Below, piece by piece: positions 44,301-52,840 of a DNA stretch of 64,000 nt (its first letter is position 1; the number at the start of each line of letters is the position of its first letter). The stretch comes from Mesorhizobium loti. GTDB taxonomy: Bacteria > Pseudomonadota > Alphaproteobacteria > Rhizobiales > Rhizobiaceae. The stretch spans positions 62,001 to 126,000 of the forward strand of contig NZ_PJRO01000015.1 in the NCBI RefSeq assembly GCF_002858745.1. Reading direction: 5' to 3'. The translations under genes and the position numbers were made by a program. Under the pieces are notes generated by a model. That model saw nothing but the letters and a program-made list of their open reading frames with translations, was not told the origin of the DNA and did no database searches.

Positions 44301-44723
44301 CTAGGCGGCCTCTGCCCGGCACTTGGCGCAGGTGCCGCGGAACTCGATCACCGCCTTCTTGGCAACGAAACCTGCGGAGCCGACCCATTCGCCAAGCCGC
44401 TCGCCGATCTTCTCATCACAGAACTCGGTGACCTGGCCGCAATTGTCGCAGATGGCAAAGGCGGTCATGCCGTGGCTGTGACCATGGGCATGACCATGGT
44501 CGTGCGGATCCGAGCAGGCGACGAAGGCGTTGAGGCTTTCAAGCCGGTGCACATAGCCTTCCTTCATCAGCGTATCGAGCGCGCGATAGACCTGCAGCGG
44601 CGCGCGGAATCCGCGCTCACGCAACTGGTCGAGCAGCGTGTAGGCACTGAGCGGCGCATTGGCCGTTTCCAGTTTTTCCAGCACGCTGCGCTGGTTCTTG
44701 GTCAGCACGTCCCTTGCCGTCAT
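44301..44723 (-). CDS. zur: Fur family zinc uptake regulator Zur
   Basis: 140 residues. The winged helix is NQRSVLEKLETANAPLSAYT, LLDQLRERGFRAPLQVYRAL, DTLMKEGYVHRLESLNAFVAC. A histidine-rich loop DPHDHGHAHGHSHG and the CDNCGQ/CAKC zinc pairs follow. It represses zinc uptake genes when zinc is plentiful; none are in this window. The His-rich loop is longer than usual. Confidence 0.9.
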   Translation of the reverse strand: MTARDVLTKNQRSVLEKLETANAPLSAYTLLDQLRERGFRAPLQVYRALDTLMKEGYVHRLESLNAFVACSDPHDHGHAHGHSHGMTAFAICDNCGQVTEFCDEKIGERLGEWVGSAGFVAKKAVIEFRGTCAKCRAEAA

Positions 44724-44854
44724 GATCCCGCTTTCGATTCCCTTGAGCGCCGCACATCATGCGCCGGTCAGCCAGCTCGCCATACAGACTGGCAAACCGT
44801 CTGGCTCAGAAATAAGCATGAATTGACGGTTTTGCCATCGTCTCGCACATCGGC

Positions 44855-44878
44855 CCGGAAATCGGGACCGATTTCCGG
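44855..44878. repeat. Short palindrome of the CCGGAAATCGG type
   Basis: Perfect 11-bp arms CCGGAAATCGG-GA-CCGATTTCCGG, related to the second dyad of the family B element at 2297-2320. Confidence 0.7.
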
Positions 44879-44942
44879 CAGGCACGATGGTGGACGAGAC
44901 GGTCCAGGGCATGGCCGGACCGTCTCCAAAAGTTGACGCTGC

Positions 44943-45989
44943 TTATTTGCGCGTCGGCCCCGTCCTCTCGGCCGAGGTAGCCCAGAGATTGATGTTGGCT
45001 TCGCGTGCGTAGCCGTCGATCTCGGCAAGCTCCGCCTCGCTGAAGTCGAGGTTCTTGAGCGCACCAACGCAATCCTCGACCTGCTCCGGGCGACTGGCGC
45101 CGATCAGCGCCGATGTCACGCGACCGCCACGCAGCACCCAGGCCAGCGCCATCTGCGCCAGCGTCTGGCCACGCTTCTTGGCAATGCCGTTGAGCGCCTG
45201 GATGTTGGCCAACGTCTGTTCGTTGAGGAAGGATTGGCGCAGTGACTTGCCCTGCGTGGCGCGGCTGCCTTCCGGCACGCCGCCCAGATATTTGTCGGTG
45301 AGCATGCCCTGCGCCAGTGGCGAGAACACGATCGAGCCGACGCCAAGCCCTTCCAGCGTGTCGAGCAGGCCATCATCCTCGACCCAGCGGTTCAGCATCG
45401 AATAGCTGGGCTGGTGAATGATGCAGGGCGTGCCCAGTCGCTTGAGGATGTCGGCCGCCTCGCGTGTGCGCTGCGAATTGTAGGAAGAGATGCCGGCATA
45501 AAGCGCCTTGCCCGAGCGCACGGCGTGATCGAGCGCACCCATCGTTTCTTCCAACGGCGTGTCGGGATCGAAACGGTGCGAATAGAAGATGTCGACATAG
45601 TCGAGCCCCATGCGTTTCAGGCTCTGGTCGAGGCTGGCAAGCAGATATTTGCGGCTGCCCCACTCACCATATGGCCCAGGCCACATGTCGTAACCGGCCT
45701 TGGTCGAAATGATCATCTGGTCGCGATAGCCGGCGAAATCGCTGCGCAGGATCTCGCCGAATGCAACCTCCGCTGAGCCGGGCGGCGGGCCGTAGTTGTT
45801 GGCCAGATCGAAATGGGTGATGCCGAGGTCGAATGCCTTCTGGCAGATGGCGCGTTTGACCCGGTGCGGCGTATCTTCCCCGAAATTGTGCCACAGCCCC
45901 AGTGAGATGGCCGGCAGCTTCAGGCCGGAATGGCCGCAACGGTTGTAGGTCATCGATTGGTAACGGTCGGCGGCGGGAGCGTAGGGCAT
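44943..45989 (-). CDS. Aldo/keto reductase, YghZ/glyceraldehyde-3-phosphate reductase-like
   Basis: 348 residues with the AKR14 layout: LPAISLGLWHNFGEDTP, FDLANNYGPPPGSAEVAFGE, YDMWPGPYGEWGSRKYLLAS, LDYVDIFYSHRFDPDTPLEE, then the NADP-site QTLAQMALAWVLRGG and ALIGASRPEQVED. The Asp, Tyr, Lys, His tetrad is present. It probably reduces L-glyceraldehyde 3-phosphate or methylglyoxal. It stands alone after the ABC/Gfo unit, separated by repeats. Confidence 0.88.
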   Translation of the reverse strand: MPYAPAADRYQSMTYNRCGHSGLKLPAISLGLWHNFGEDTPHRVKRAICQKAFDLGITHFDLANNYGPPPGSAEVAFGEILRSDFAGYRDQMIISTKAGYDMWPGPYGEWGSRKYLLASLDQSLKRMGLDYVDIFYSHRFDPDTPLEETMGALDHAVRSGKALYAGISSYNSQRTREAADILKRLGTPCIIHQPSYSMLNRWVEDDGLLDTLEGLGVGSIVFSPLAQGMLTDKYLGGVPEGSRATQGKSLRQSFLNEQTLANIQALNGIAKKRGQTLAQMALAWVLRGGRVTSALIGASRPEQVEDCVGALKNLDFSEAELAEIDGYAREANINLWATSAERTGPTRK

Positions 45990-46024
45990 ATCTCGGTCCT
46001 TTGGCGGGTTTCACGCAAACGAAT

Positions 46025-46054
46025 GCGTCCTTCGAAGCGAACCTCGAAGGACGC
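46025..46054. repeat. Perfect 11-bp inverted repeat
   Basis: GCGTCCTTCGA, eight bases, TCGAAGGACGC. Another dyad type typical of mesorhizobial intergenic space, just before a family A copy. Confidence 0.7.
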
Positions 46055-46061
46055 AGCTATA

Positions 46062-46163
46062 GAGCAATTCCAGCAAAAGTGCGTAGCGGTTTTCCGCCCG
46101 GAATTGCGCCAGAACAAAGAGAGGGAGCAGGTCACCGTTTCGGTGAAATGGCTGCCTGCTCCA
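46062..46163. repeat. Family A palindrome, inverted, with a diverged second dyad
   Basis: GAGCAATTCCAGCAAAAGTGCG, CGCCCGGAATTG, then a variant dyad GGAGCAGG...CCTGCTCC. It lies between the Gfo/Idh and aldo/keto reductase genes. Confidence 0.7.
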
Positions 46164-46203
46164 TTCAATCGGCGGTGCAGACGAACCGCCGCTCGATGAA
46201 GAT

Positions 46204-47346
46204 CTACTTTTTCGTCAGCAGCGCCTTGGCCTCCTTGACGCCGAGTGCCGCCGGCCGCTCGCAGCTTGTTTGCATAGCGACGAACTTGCCGGTTTCAGCA
46301 GATTTCAGCAGGCTGGTCATCACTTCCACCGCGTGCAGCGCCAGTTCCATCGAACAGCGATGCGGACGGCCTTCCATGATGGCCAGCGCCATGTCGGCAA
46401 GCCCGGCGGTGCGATAGTTCGCCATCATGCCCTGCGAGTGTTTTTCGTTGGGCACCCCGAACGGGTGTGGCCATTTCGGCAGTGCCTTTGCCGGCTTGCT
46501 TTCCTTGGTATAGGCAACGTCGCCGCCGAAGAAGTTCGGGTCCGGCACATAGAGCGTGCCCTTCTCGCCGTAGAGTTCCATCGGCGCATGGCCATGGGCC
46601 CAGACGTCCCAGCTCGTGTTCAATGTCACCACCGCGCCGTTGGCGAATTCGAGCAGGCCGTGGATGGTGGTCGGCGTGTTGACCGGGATCTTTTCGCCGG
46701 CGCGTGGCTTCGAGGAAATGACGCGTTCCTTGGCCGGAATCGAGGCAAAGGCGGCGACCCGCTTCACAGGTCCAACCAGCTGGATCAGATTGGTGACGTA
46801 GTAGGGTCCGATGTCGAGAACCGGACCAGCACCTGGCTGGAAGAAGAAATCCGGGTTCGGATGCCAGTGCTCCATGCCATGGCTCATCACCGTGCAGGTA
46901 CCGCCGGTGATCGCGCCGACCTTGCCTTCGTCGATGAGATTACGCGCCAGCTGATGCGCACCGCCAAGGAACGTATCGGGCGCAGAACCTATGCGCAGGC
47001 CCTTCTTCTCGGCGCGCTTGCGCAGATCCAGCCCTTCCTGCAGCGACAGCACGAACGGCTTTTCCGAATAGACGTGCTTGCCGGCGTCGAGCACCCGCTT
47101 CGAGACATCGTAGTGAACGGCGGGGATCGTGAGGTTGACGACGATGTCGATATCGTCGGCCTTCAAGAGATCGTCCACCGTCTCAGCGCGCAGCTTGAAC
47201 TCTTTTGCCCGTGCTTTTGCGGCGTTCATGTTGATGTCGGCGCAAGCCCGCATCTCAATGCCGCGAAACAGCGGCGCCAGCCTGAAATAGGCCGCCGAAA
47301 TATTGCCGGCGCCGATGACGCCGATCCCGAGTTTCTTCGCCATCAT
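46204..47346 (-). CDS. Gfo/Idh/MocA family dehydrogenase
   Basis: 380 residues. An N-terminal Rossmann motif GIGVIGAGNISAAYFRLAP is followed by YSEKPFVLSLQEGLDL with the catalytic lysine of the EKP motif, and the C-terminal beta-sheet domain. These enzymes oxidise or epimerise sugars and cyclitols with NAD(P). It is the last gene of the sugar ABC operon, following the isomerase by seven bases, and so probably acts on the imported sugar. Confidence 0.9.
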   Translation of the reverse strand: MMAKKLGIGVIGAGNISAAYFRLAPLFRGIEMRACADINMNAAKARAKEFKLRAETVDDLLKADDIDIVVNLTIPAVHYDVSKRVLDAGKHVYSEKPFVLSLQEGLDLRKRAEKKGLRIGSAPDTFLGGAHQLARNLIDEGKVGAITGGTCTVMSHGMEHWHPNPDFFFQPGAGPVLDIGPYYVTNLIQLVGPVKRVAAFASIPAKERVISSKPRAGEKIPVNTPTTIHGLLEFANGAVVTLNTSWDVWAHGHAPMELYGEKGTLYVPDPNFFGGDVAYTKESKPAKALPKWPHPFGVPNEKHSQGMMANYRTAGLADMALAIMEGRPHRCSMELALHAVEVMTSLLKSAETGKFVAMQTSCERPAALGVKEAKALLTKK

Positions 47347-47353
47347 TGTTCTC

Positions 47354-48100
47354 CTAAAAAGTCTGGGCGGCCTCGATCGACCGGCGCGCGAAGCGCTCGA
47401 TGTCGTTCGGGTTGTCCTGTTCCATGATGAAATACTTGGCGCCGCTACGCTCCTTCAGCGCCTTGGTCAGCTTTGGCCAGTCGATGGTGCCGTGACCGAC
47501 ATCCGACCAGCCGTCCTCATCCAGCCCCTGGCCGGGCCTGGCGATATCCTTGACATGGACGGCGGCGATGCGACTGCCGTGCCGTTCGATCCAGGGCAGC
47601 GGATCGGCGCCACCGCGCACCACCCAGGCGACGTCCATTTCCCAGCCAATATCGGGCGCCGTCGACAGGATATGCTCCTGCGGGATCGAACCATCCGGCA
47701 GCGCTTTGAATTCGAAATCATGGTTGTGCCAGGCAAAGCCGTAGCCGGCCTTCTTCGCCGTCTCGCCAACCTTGGCCAGCCGTTCGCCGAAACCACGCCA
47801 GCCGGCAGTATCGGTTGGGCGCGCGTCCGCAACCAGATAGGGGCAGACCAGGAGCACGATGCCGAGCGCGTCGGCCGTTTTGCGCACGCCGTCGAAATCC
47901 GTCTCCAGCGCCTCGATCGAGAAATGCCCGGTCGGCATGGTGAGCTTGTTCTTGTCGATCTCCGCACGGAAGGCTTTCGGGTCGTCATAGACGCCGCCAT
48001 AACCTTCGACCTGCGCGTAGCCGAGGCTGGCCAGCAGTTTCAGCACCTTGTTCCAGGGCTGGAAGTTGCGGGCGCTGTAGAGTTGAAATGACCAGTCCAT
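47354..48100 (-). CDS. Sugar phosphate isomerase/epimerase (xylose isomerase-like TIM barrel)
   Basis: 248 residues from ATG 48100. MDWSFQLYSARNFQPWNKVL, FAWHNHDFEFKALPDG, MDVAWVVRGGADPLPWIE and FIMEQDNP are typical of AP endonuclease 2-type TIM barrels, with His, Glu and Asp metal ligands. It would isomerise or epimerise a sugar or keto-sugar derived from the ABC substrate. It is between the ATPase gene and the Gfo/Idh gene. Confidence 0.87.
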   Translation of the reverse strand: MDWSFQLYSARNFQPWNKVLKLLASLGYAQVEGYGGVYDDPKAFRAEIDKNKLTMPTGHFSIEALETDFDGVRKTADALGIVLLVCPYLVADARPTDTAGWRGFGERLAKVGETAKKAGYGFAWHNHDFEFKALPDGSIPQEHILSTAPDIGWEMDVAWVVRGGADPLPWIERHGSRIAAVHVKDIARPGQGLDEDGWSDVGHGTIDWPKLTKALKERSGAKYFIMEQDNPNDIERFARRSIEAAQTF

Positions 48101-48150
48101 TCTATCTGTCCATTCTGCTTGGGGATGCTTGGTGGGGATTCCTTTGGCCG

Positions 48151-49251
48151 TCACAGCCGGTTACCGTCTTCGCCGAACAGCGACGCACGCATCGGATCGA
48201 AGCCGATCTCGACCTGGCTGCCGGTCTTGGGGGCACGCTCGGAAGGCACACGCACCGATAGGCTTTGCGCCCCTAACCGGACCCAGACGAGTGTGTCGGA
48301 CCCCATCGGCTCGACGACATCGACAGTGACCTTCGCCGAGAACGGCCAGCCAGAGCCTGAGTTGAGACCGATATGTTCGGGCCTCATTCCGAACACAGCC
48401 GGGCCTGCGACAGGTTGCTGGTCGAACACATAGGTCGAGAGTGGCACCTTCAGATCGCCGGAGCCGAAACGCCAGTCGCCGCCACTTTCTTCCAGCCCGC
48501 CTTCGATGAAGTTCATGCCAGGAGAGCCGATGAAACCGGCGACGAACCGGTTGACGGGGCGGTTGTAGATCGCCTGTGGCTCGTCAAGCTGCTGGATCAC
48601 GCCGCCGCGCATGACCGCGATGCGGTCGGCCAGCGTCATCGCCTCGATCTGATCGTGAGTGACATAGATCATGGTGTTGGCAAGCCGCTGATGCAGCCGC
48701 TTGATCTCGACGCGCAGTTCCGAGCGCAGCTTGGCGTCGAGATTGGACAGCGGCTCGTCGAAGAGAAAAACATCGACATCGCGCACCAGGGCCCGGCCGA
48801 TCGCAACGCGCTGGCGCTGGCCGCCGGAAAGCGCTGCCGGCTTGCGCTGCAACAGCTGCTCGATCTGCAGGATCTCGGCCGCGCGTGCGATGCGCTTGTC
48901 GATCTCTGCCTTCGGGGTTCCAGCCACTTTGAGGCCAAACGACAGGTTCTTCTCCACGCTCATCTGCGGATAGAGCGCGTAGGACTGGAACACCATGCCG
49001 ATGCCGCGATCCTTGGGCTCTTCCCAGGTGACGTTCTTGCCCTTGATGAAGATGCGGCCGTCGGAAATGTCGAGCAGGCCTGCGATGCAGTTGAGCAGCG
49101 TGGACTTGCCGCAGCCTGACGGCCCGAGCAGCACGATGAACTCGCCCTCGGCGATGTCGAGGTCGAGCGATTGCAGCACCGGCACAATACCGAAATTGAG
49201 CGTCAGGTCCTGGATGGAAACGCTGGGATTGGCGGTCGCGCTCATGCTCAC
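48151..49251 (-). CDS. Sugar ABC transporter ATP-binding protein (UgpC/MalK-like)
   Basis: 366 residues. Walker A LLGPSGCGKSTLLN, signature ALSGGQRQRVAIGRALVRD, Walker B VFLFDEPLSNLD, switch His in YVTHDQIEAMTLA. The C-terminal TOBE-type regulatory domain has VFGMRPEHIGL. It powers the two permeases just upstream; its start overlaps the permease stop by four bases. Confidence 0.93.
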   Translation of the reverse strand: MSMSATANPSVSIQDLTLNFGIVPVLQSLDLDIAEGEFIVLLGPSGCGKSTLLNCIAGLLDISDGRIFIKGKNVTWEEPKDRGIGMVFQSYALYPQMSVEKNLSFGLKVAGTPKAEIDKRIARAAEILQIEQLLQRKPAALSGGQRQRVAIGRALVRDVDVFLFDEPLSNLDAKLRSELRVEIKRLHQRLANTMIYVTHDQIEAMTLADRIAVMRGGVIQQLDEPQAIYNRPVNRFVAGFIGSPGMNFIEGGLEESGGDWRFGSGDLKVPLSTYVFDQQPVAGPAVFGMRPEHIGLNSGSGWPFSAKVTVDVVEPMGSDTLVWVRLGAQSLSVRVPSERAPKTGSQVEIGFDPMRASLFGEDGNRL

Positions 49252-50255
49252 CCTTTCACCGCGCCGGCGGCGATGCCGCGCACGAACAGTTTACCGGAGA
49301 TGAAATAGACGATGAGCGGAACCAGGCCGGTCAGCAGCGTGGCCGCCATGTTGACGTTGTATTCCTTCACGCCCTGCACCGAGTTGACGATGTTGTTGAG
49401 CTGCACGGTCATCGGATAAGTGTCGGGGCGCGTGTAGACGACACCGAACAGGAAATCGTTCCAGATGCCGGTGATCTGCAGGATGACAGCGACGACGAAG
49501 ATCGGCACCGACATCGGCACCATGATGCGCAGATAGATGCTCCAGAAGCCGGCGCCGTCGACCCGTGCGGCCTTGAACAACTCCTCTGGCAACGACGCGA
49601 AATAGTTGCGGAATAGAAGCGTCAGGATCGGCATGCCGAAGATCGAATGCACGACCACCAACCCGCTCAAGCTACCGTAGAGTCCGATTTCGCGCAGGAT
49701 GATGACGATCGGATAAAGCATCACCTGATAGGGGATGAAGGCGCCGACGATGAGGATGGTGAAGAACAGCTCCGAGCCCTTGAAGCGCCAGTTGGCGAGC
49801 GCGTAGCCGTTCACCGAGGCGATGGCGATCGACAGGATCACCGAAGGCACGGTGATGCGCACCGAGTTCCAGAAACCGCGTGAAAGCCCATCGCAGTTAA
49901 GCCCCGTACAAGCCGTCGCCCAGGCCTTCACCCAGGGCTCGAAGGTGATTTCCATCGGCGGCGAGAAGATGTTGCCGAGCCTTATTTCCGGCATGCCTTT
50001 CAGCGACGTCACCACCATCACGTAGAGCGGCAGCAGGTAGTAGACCGCGACCACGAACAGCGTGCCGTAGATGAAGATATTGCGTTTGGAAAAGGCGTGA
50101 CGCGGCTTCGGCCCGCGTGGGCCGTCTGCGGCAAGAGCGTTTCCGTTTTTCACGGAAACGCGGAAACGCTCTAACTCTTTGTTTTTACGCAATCCCGGAC
50201 GCAAAACCGCTGCGCACTTTTGCTGGAATTGCTCTAGCGTCTGCGGCGTCGCCAT
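49248..50255 (-). CDS. Carbohydrate ABC transporter permease, with an in-frame palindromic repeat
   Basis: 335 residues and about six membrane helices. The EAA-like loop EELFKAARVDGAGFWSIY is typical of MalG-type permeases, and CTGLNCDGLSRGFWNSVRIT is typical of glucose/mannose (GtsC) type permeases. Residues 7-41 are encoded by a family A palindrome (50133-50237, 105 bases, a multiple of three). The original N-terminus was probably MATPQT joined to AADGPRGPKPRHAFSKRN. The ATG at 50255 is two bases after the upstream permease stop. Confidence 0.92.
   Translation of the reverse strand: MATPQTLEQFQQKCAAVLRPGLRKNKELERFRVSVKNGNALAADGPRGPKPRHAFSKRNIFIYGTLFVVAVYYLLPLYVMVVTSLKGMPEIRLGNIFSPPMEITFEPWVKAWATACTGLNCDGLSRGFWNSVRITVPSVILSIAIASVNGYALANWRFKGSELFFTILIVGAFIPYQVMLYPIVIILREIGLYGSLSGLVVVHSIFGMPILTLLFRNYFASLPEELFKAARVDGAGFWSIYLRIMVPMSVPIFVVAVILQITGIWNDFLFGVVYTRPDTYPMTVQLNNIVNSVQGVKEYNVNMAATLLTGLVPLIVYFISGKLFVRGIAAGAVKG
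50133..50237. repeat. Family A palindrome inserted in frame in a permease gene
   Basis: Full copy, opposite orientation to the gene's reading: GAGCGTTTCCG...CGGAAACGCTC, then CGCAATCCCGGACGCAAAACC, TGCGCACTTTTGCTGGAATTG. It is read through as 35 codons of the permease. Confidence 0.85.
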
Positions 50256-50257
50256 GG

Positions 50258-51163
50258 TCAGCGCCTCCGCCCGAATTCGAGATAGGCCCAGGGCACGATG
50301 ACGATGGCAACCGACAACAGCATCATCGTCGAGGCGGCGAAGCCCTGGCCGAGGTTCTGCGCGAAGAACATGTAGTCGTAGACATATTTGGCCGGCACTT
50401 CGGACGCGATGCCCGGCCCGCCGCTGGTCTGCGCCACCACCAGGTCATAGACCTTGACGATGCCGGCGGCGATGATGACGAGCGTGGTGACCAGAACCGG
50501 CCGCATCATCGGCAGAACGATGAAGAGATAGGTTCTCCACGCCGGAATGCCGTCCACCCGCGCGGCCTTCCAGATGTCTTCGTCGATGCCGCGCAGGCCT
50601 GCCAGCATCAAGCACATCACGAAGCCGGTGCCTTGCCACAGCGCCGCGATCAGCACGCCGTAGATGACGATACTCGAATTGTAGAGCGGGTCGAAGGCGA
50701 AGCTTTCCCAGCCCAGTGAGCGCACCACCGCCTGCACGCCGAAGTCCGGATTGAGCAGCCATTGCCAGACCACGCCGGTGACGACGAAGGAAAGCGCAAA
50801 GGGGTAGAGGAAGATGGTGCGGAGTGTGTCCTCGAAGCGGATCTTCTGGTCGAGCAGCGCCGCCAGCACGAAGCCGATCACCAGAGAGAAGATCAGCGAC
50901 AAGATGCCGTAGATAGCCAGGTTCTCGATCGACACCAGCCAGCGTGGCGTTGCCCACAACCGCTCATACTGATCCAGGCCGACGAAGTTGAGCCGTGGTA
51001 GCAGTCGCGAATTGGTGAAGGAATAAAGCACCGTCCACAGCGTGCCACCGACGAACACCACCAGCGCGGTGAGAATCATCGGCACCGAAGCTATCTTGGC
51101 GCTGAAGTTGCGAAACAGTCTGCTCGGTCGCCTGGCTGCACTGCTCATGGTGAAATGCCGCAC
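50258..51163 (-). CDS. Sugar ABC transporter permease (MalF-like)
   Basis: 301 residues. Six membrane helices, with the loop EDIWKAARVDGIPAWRTYLF carrying the EAA-type motif. The start is most likely GTG 51163, six bases after GGAGG; ATG 51148 lies too far from that site. It forms the transmembrane pair with the permease two bases downstream. Confidence 0.92.
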   Translation of the reverse strand: MRHFTMSSAARRPSRLFRNFSAKIASVPMILTALVVFVGGTLWTVLYSFTNSRLLPRLNFVGLDQYERLWATPRWLVSIENLAIYGILSLIFSLVIGFVLAALLDQKIRFEDTLRTIFLYPFALSFVVTGVVWQWLLNPDFGVQAVVRSLGWESFAFDPLYNSSIVIYGVLIAALWQGTGFVMCLMLAGLRGIDEDIWKAARVDGIPAWRTYLFIVLPMMRPVLVTTLVIIAAGIVKVYDLVVAQTSGGPGIASEVPAKYVYDYMFFAQNLGQGFAASTMMLLSVAIVIVPWAYLEFGRRR

Positions 51164-51267
51164 GGTAGTCCTCCGGGAATTCCGGCCCCGCCAAGCACCT
51201 GGCAGGACCGGAACCCGGGAGGATCGGGGAAACAAGGGCAGGGTCAGGACCTCTATCTGATCCTGGC

Positions 51268-52506
51268 CTAGTCAGCGCTGGAGATGATGCCGGCGAAGCG
51301 CTTCTGCGCCTCGTCGACGGTCAGGTCCGGTTTGGCGAAAAATTCGGAGAACAGGTCCTCCTTCTGCTTCTGCGTATCCTGCGACAGCAACTGATCCGTC
51401 CACGGGATCACGTCGCCCTTTGCGAGGATGTCGAGACCCTTTTTCATGCAGTCATTGGCGGCGGCGAGATCGACGTCTCCGCGCACCGGCAGCGAGCCCT
51501 TCTTCAGGTTGAAGGCCACCTGCGTCTTGGGGTCGAGCAATGTTTCGGCAAGCACTTCCTGCGCCTTGGCCTTGTCGGCATCCTTGAGCAGCGGGAAATA
51601 GAAAGCGTCGCCGGCGGTGGCGAGCGCGCTGTTCATGCCGAGGCCAGGCAGACAGGTATAGTCCTTGCCGGCCACCTTGCCGGCTACCTGGAACTCACCC
51701 TGTGCCCAGTCGCCCATGATCTGTCCGCCGGCCTTGCCGGTGATGACCATGTTGGTGGCCTGGTTCCAGTCCTGCACATTGGTGCCCTTGGACATCTTGC
51801 GGGCATCGTCAGCCGCCTTGAACACTTTTGCGATCTCAGATCCGCCAGCAAATGCGCCATCCTTGTCCTTGTAGACCTTGAGAAAAGCGTCGGTACCGCC
51901 GACCGCCAGCAGGAGAACGTCGAAGGCACCAGCGGACTGCCAGGGCTGGCCACCCACGGCGAGCGGCACGATACCAGCCTTTTCCAGCGCCGGCGCAGCC
52001 GCGACATATTCGTCCCAGGTCTTCGGCACCGCTACGCCAGCCTTGGCGAAGGCATCATTGGACAACCACAGCCATTGCCAGGAATGGATGTTGACCGGCA
52101 CGCAATAGATCTTGCCGTCGATGGTGCAGGAATCGAGCAACCCTTTCGGCCGCACGACGTCCGTCCACTTGCCCTTGGTGGCAATGTCGGTGAGGTCGCG
52201 CATCAACCCGGCCTGCACCAGCTCCTCGGCCTGGCGGCCATGATTGAACTGCGTAGCCCCCATCGGGTCGCCGCCTGTGATGCGCGAGATCATGATCGGG
52301 CGTGCCGTGCCGCCAGAGCCGGCGATGGCGCCATCCACCCATTTGTTGCCGGTGGCGTCGAAGGCCTTCGCGAGTTCAGCAACGGCTGCCGCTTCGCCAC
52401 CCGATGTCCACCAGTGCGTGACTTCCAGGTCCGTGGCGAAAGCGGGGCCAGCAAAACCGAGAGCCGTCCCGGCTGCCAGAACGGCAGCTGTCAAAATACG
52501 TCGCAT
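51268..52506 (-). CDS. Sugar ABC transporter substrate-binding protein (GtsA-like)
   Basis: 412 residues with a signal peptide (about 1-22; cleavage near AFA-TD). Family features: LEVTHWWTSGGEAAAVAELA, GGTARPIMISRITGGDPMG, NIHSWQWLWLSN, IMGDWAQGEF, LPGLGMNSAL. The EV-HWWTSGGEA start is typical of glucose/mannose (Gts) binding proteins in Gammaproteobacteria and rhizobia, so a hexose is a fair guess. First gene of the operon; an operator overlaps its leader, and GGGAGGA precedes ATG 52506. Confidence 0.92.
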   Translation of the reverse strand: MRRILTAAVLAAGTALGFAGPAFATDLEVTHWWTSGGEAAAVAELAKAFDATGNKWVDGAIAGSGGTARPIMISRITGGDPMGATQFNHGRQAEELVQAGLMRDLTDIATKGKWTDVVRPKGLLDSCTIDGKIYCVPVNIHSWQWLWLSNDAFAKAGVAVPKTWDEYVAAAPALEKAGIVPLAVGGQPWQSAGAFDVLLLAVGGTDAFLKVYKDKDGAFAGGSEIAKVFKAADDARKMSKGTNVQDWNQATNMVITGKAGGQIMGDWAQGEFQVAGKVAGKDYTCLPGLGMNSALATAGDAFYFPLLKDADKAKAQEVLAETLLDPKTQVAFNLKKGSLPVRGDVDLAAANDCMKKGLDILAKGDVIPWTDQLLSQDTQKQKEDLFSEFFAKPDLTVDEAQKRFAGIISSAD

Positions 52507-52523
52507 TCCGATTCCTCCCAAAA

Positions 52524-52539
52524 TCTGAAACGTTACAGA
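52524..52539. promoter_or_regulatory. LacI-type operator upstream of the binding-protein gene
   Basis: TCTGAAACGTTACAGA, an even-spaced inverted repeat, 18 bases from the start codon. The same sequence in reverse occurs at 52754-52767. Confidence 0.75.
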
Positions 52540-52753
52540 TTTTCGATACGGCAATTGTTCGAACGTGGCAATCCCCAATCAGAAATCGGATCAAACTATT
52601 TTTCGAAGCTCGACAAAATAAGCAGGCAAGAGCTCGAAAATCGGAAAATTTGGTTGTTGCGGTGCAAAAAACAGCATTGCAGTGCAAAAATGCGGAACGC
52701 AAGCGGCGCTTCCCCCTCGGCCAGAACGCAGCCACCAAGGTCTATCTGGCAAA

Positions 52754-52767
52754 TCTGTAACGTTTCA
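52754..52767. promoter_or_regulatory. LacI-type operator upstream of the regulator gene
   Basis: TCTGTAACGTTTCA, the reverse complement of the core of the operator at 52524-52539, 73 bases before the LacI gene. It implies autoregulation. Confidence 0.7.
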
Positions 52768-52840
52768 ATATACTCAGACAACGACAGCGCGGGATTCGTA
52801 CCGGCGAATTCGGTCATTGTGCCTACGAGGACTGGCTGAT

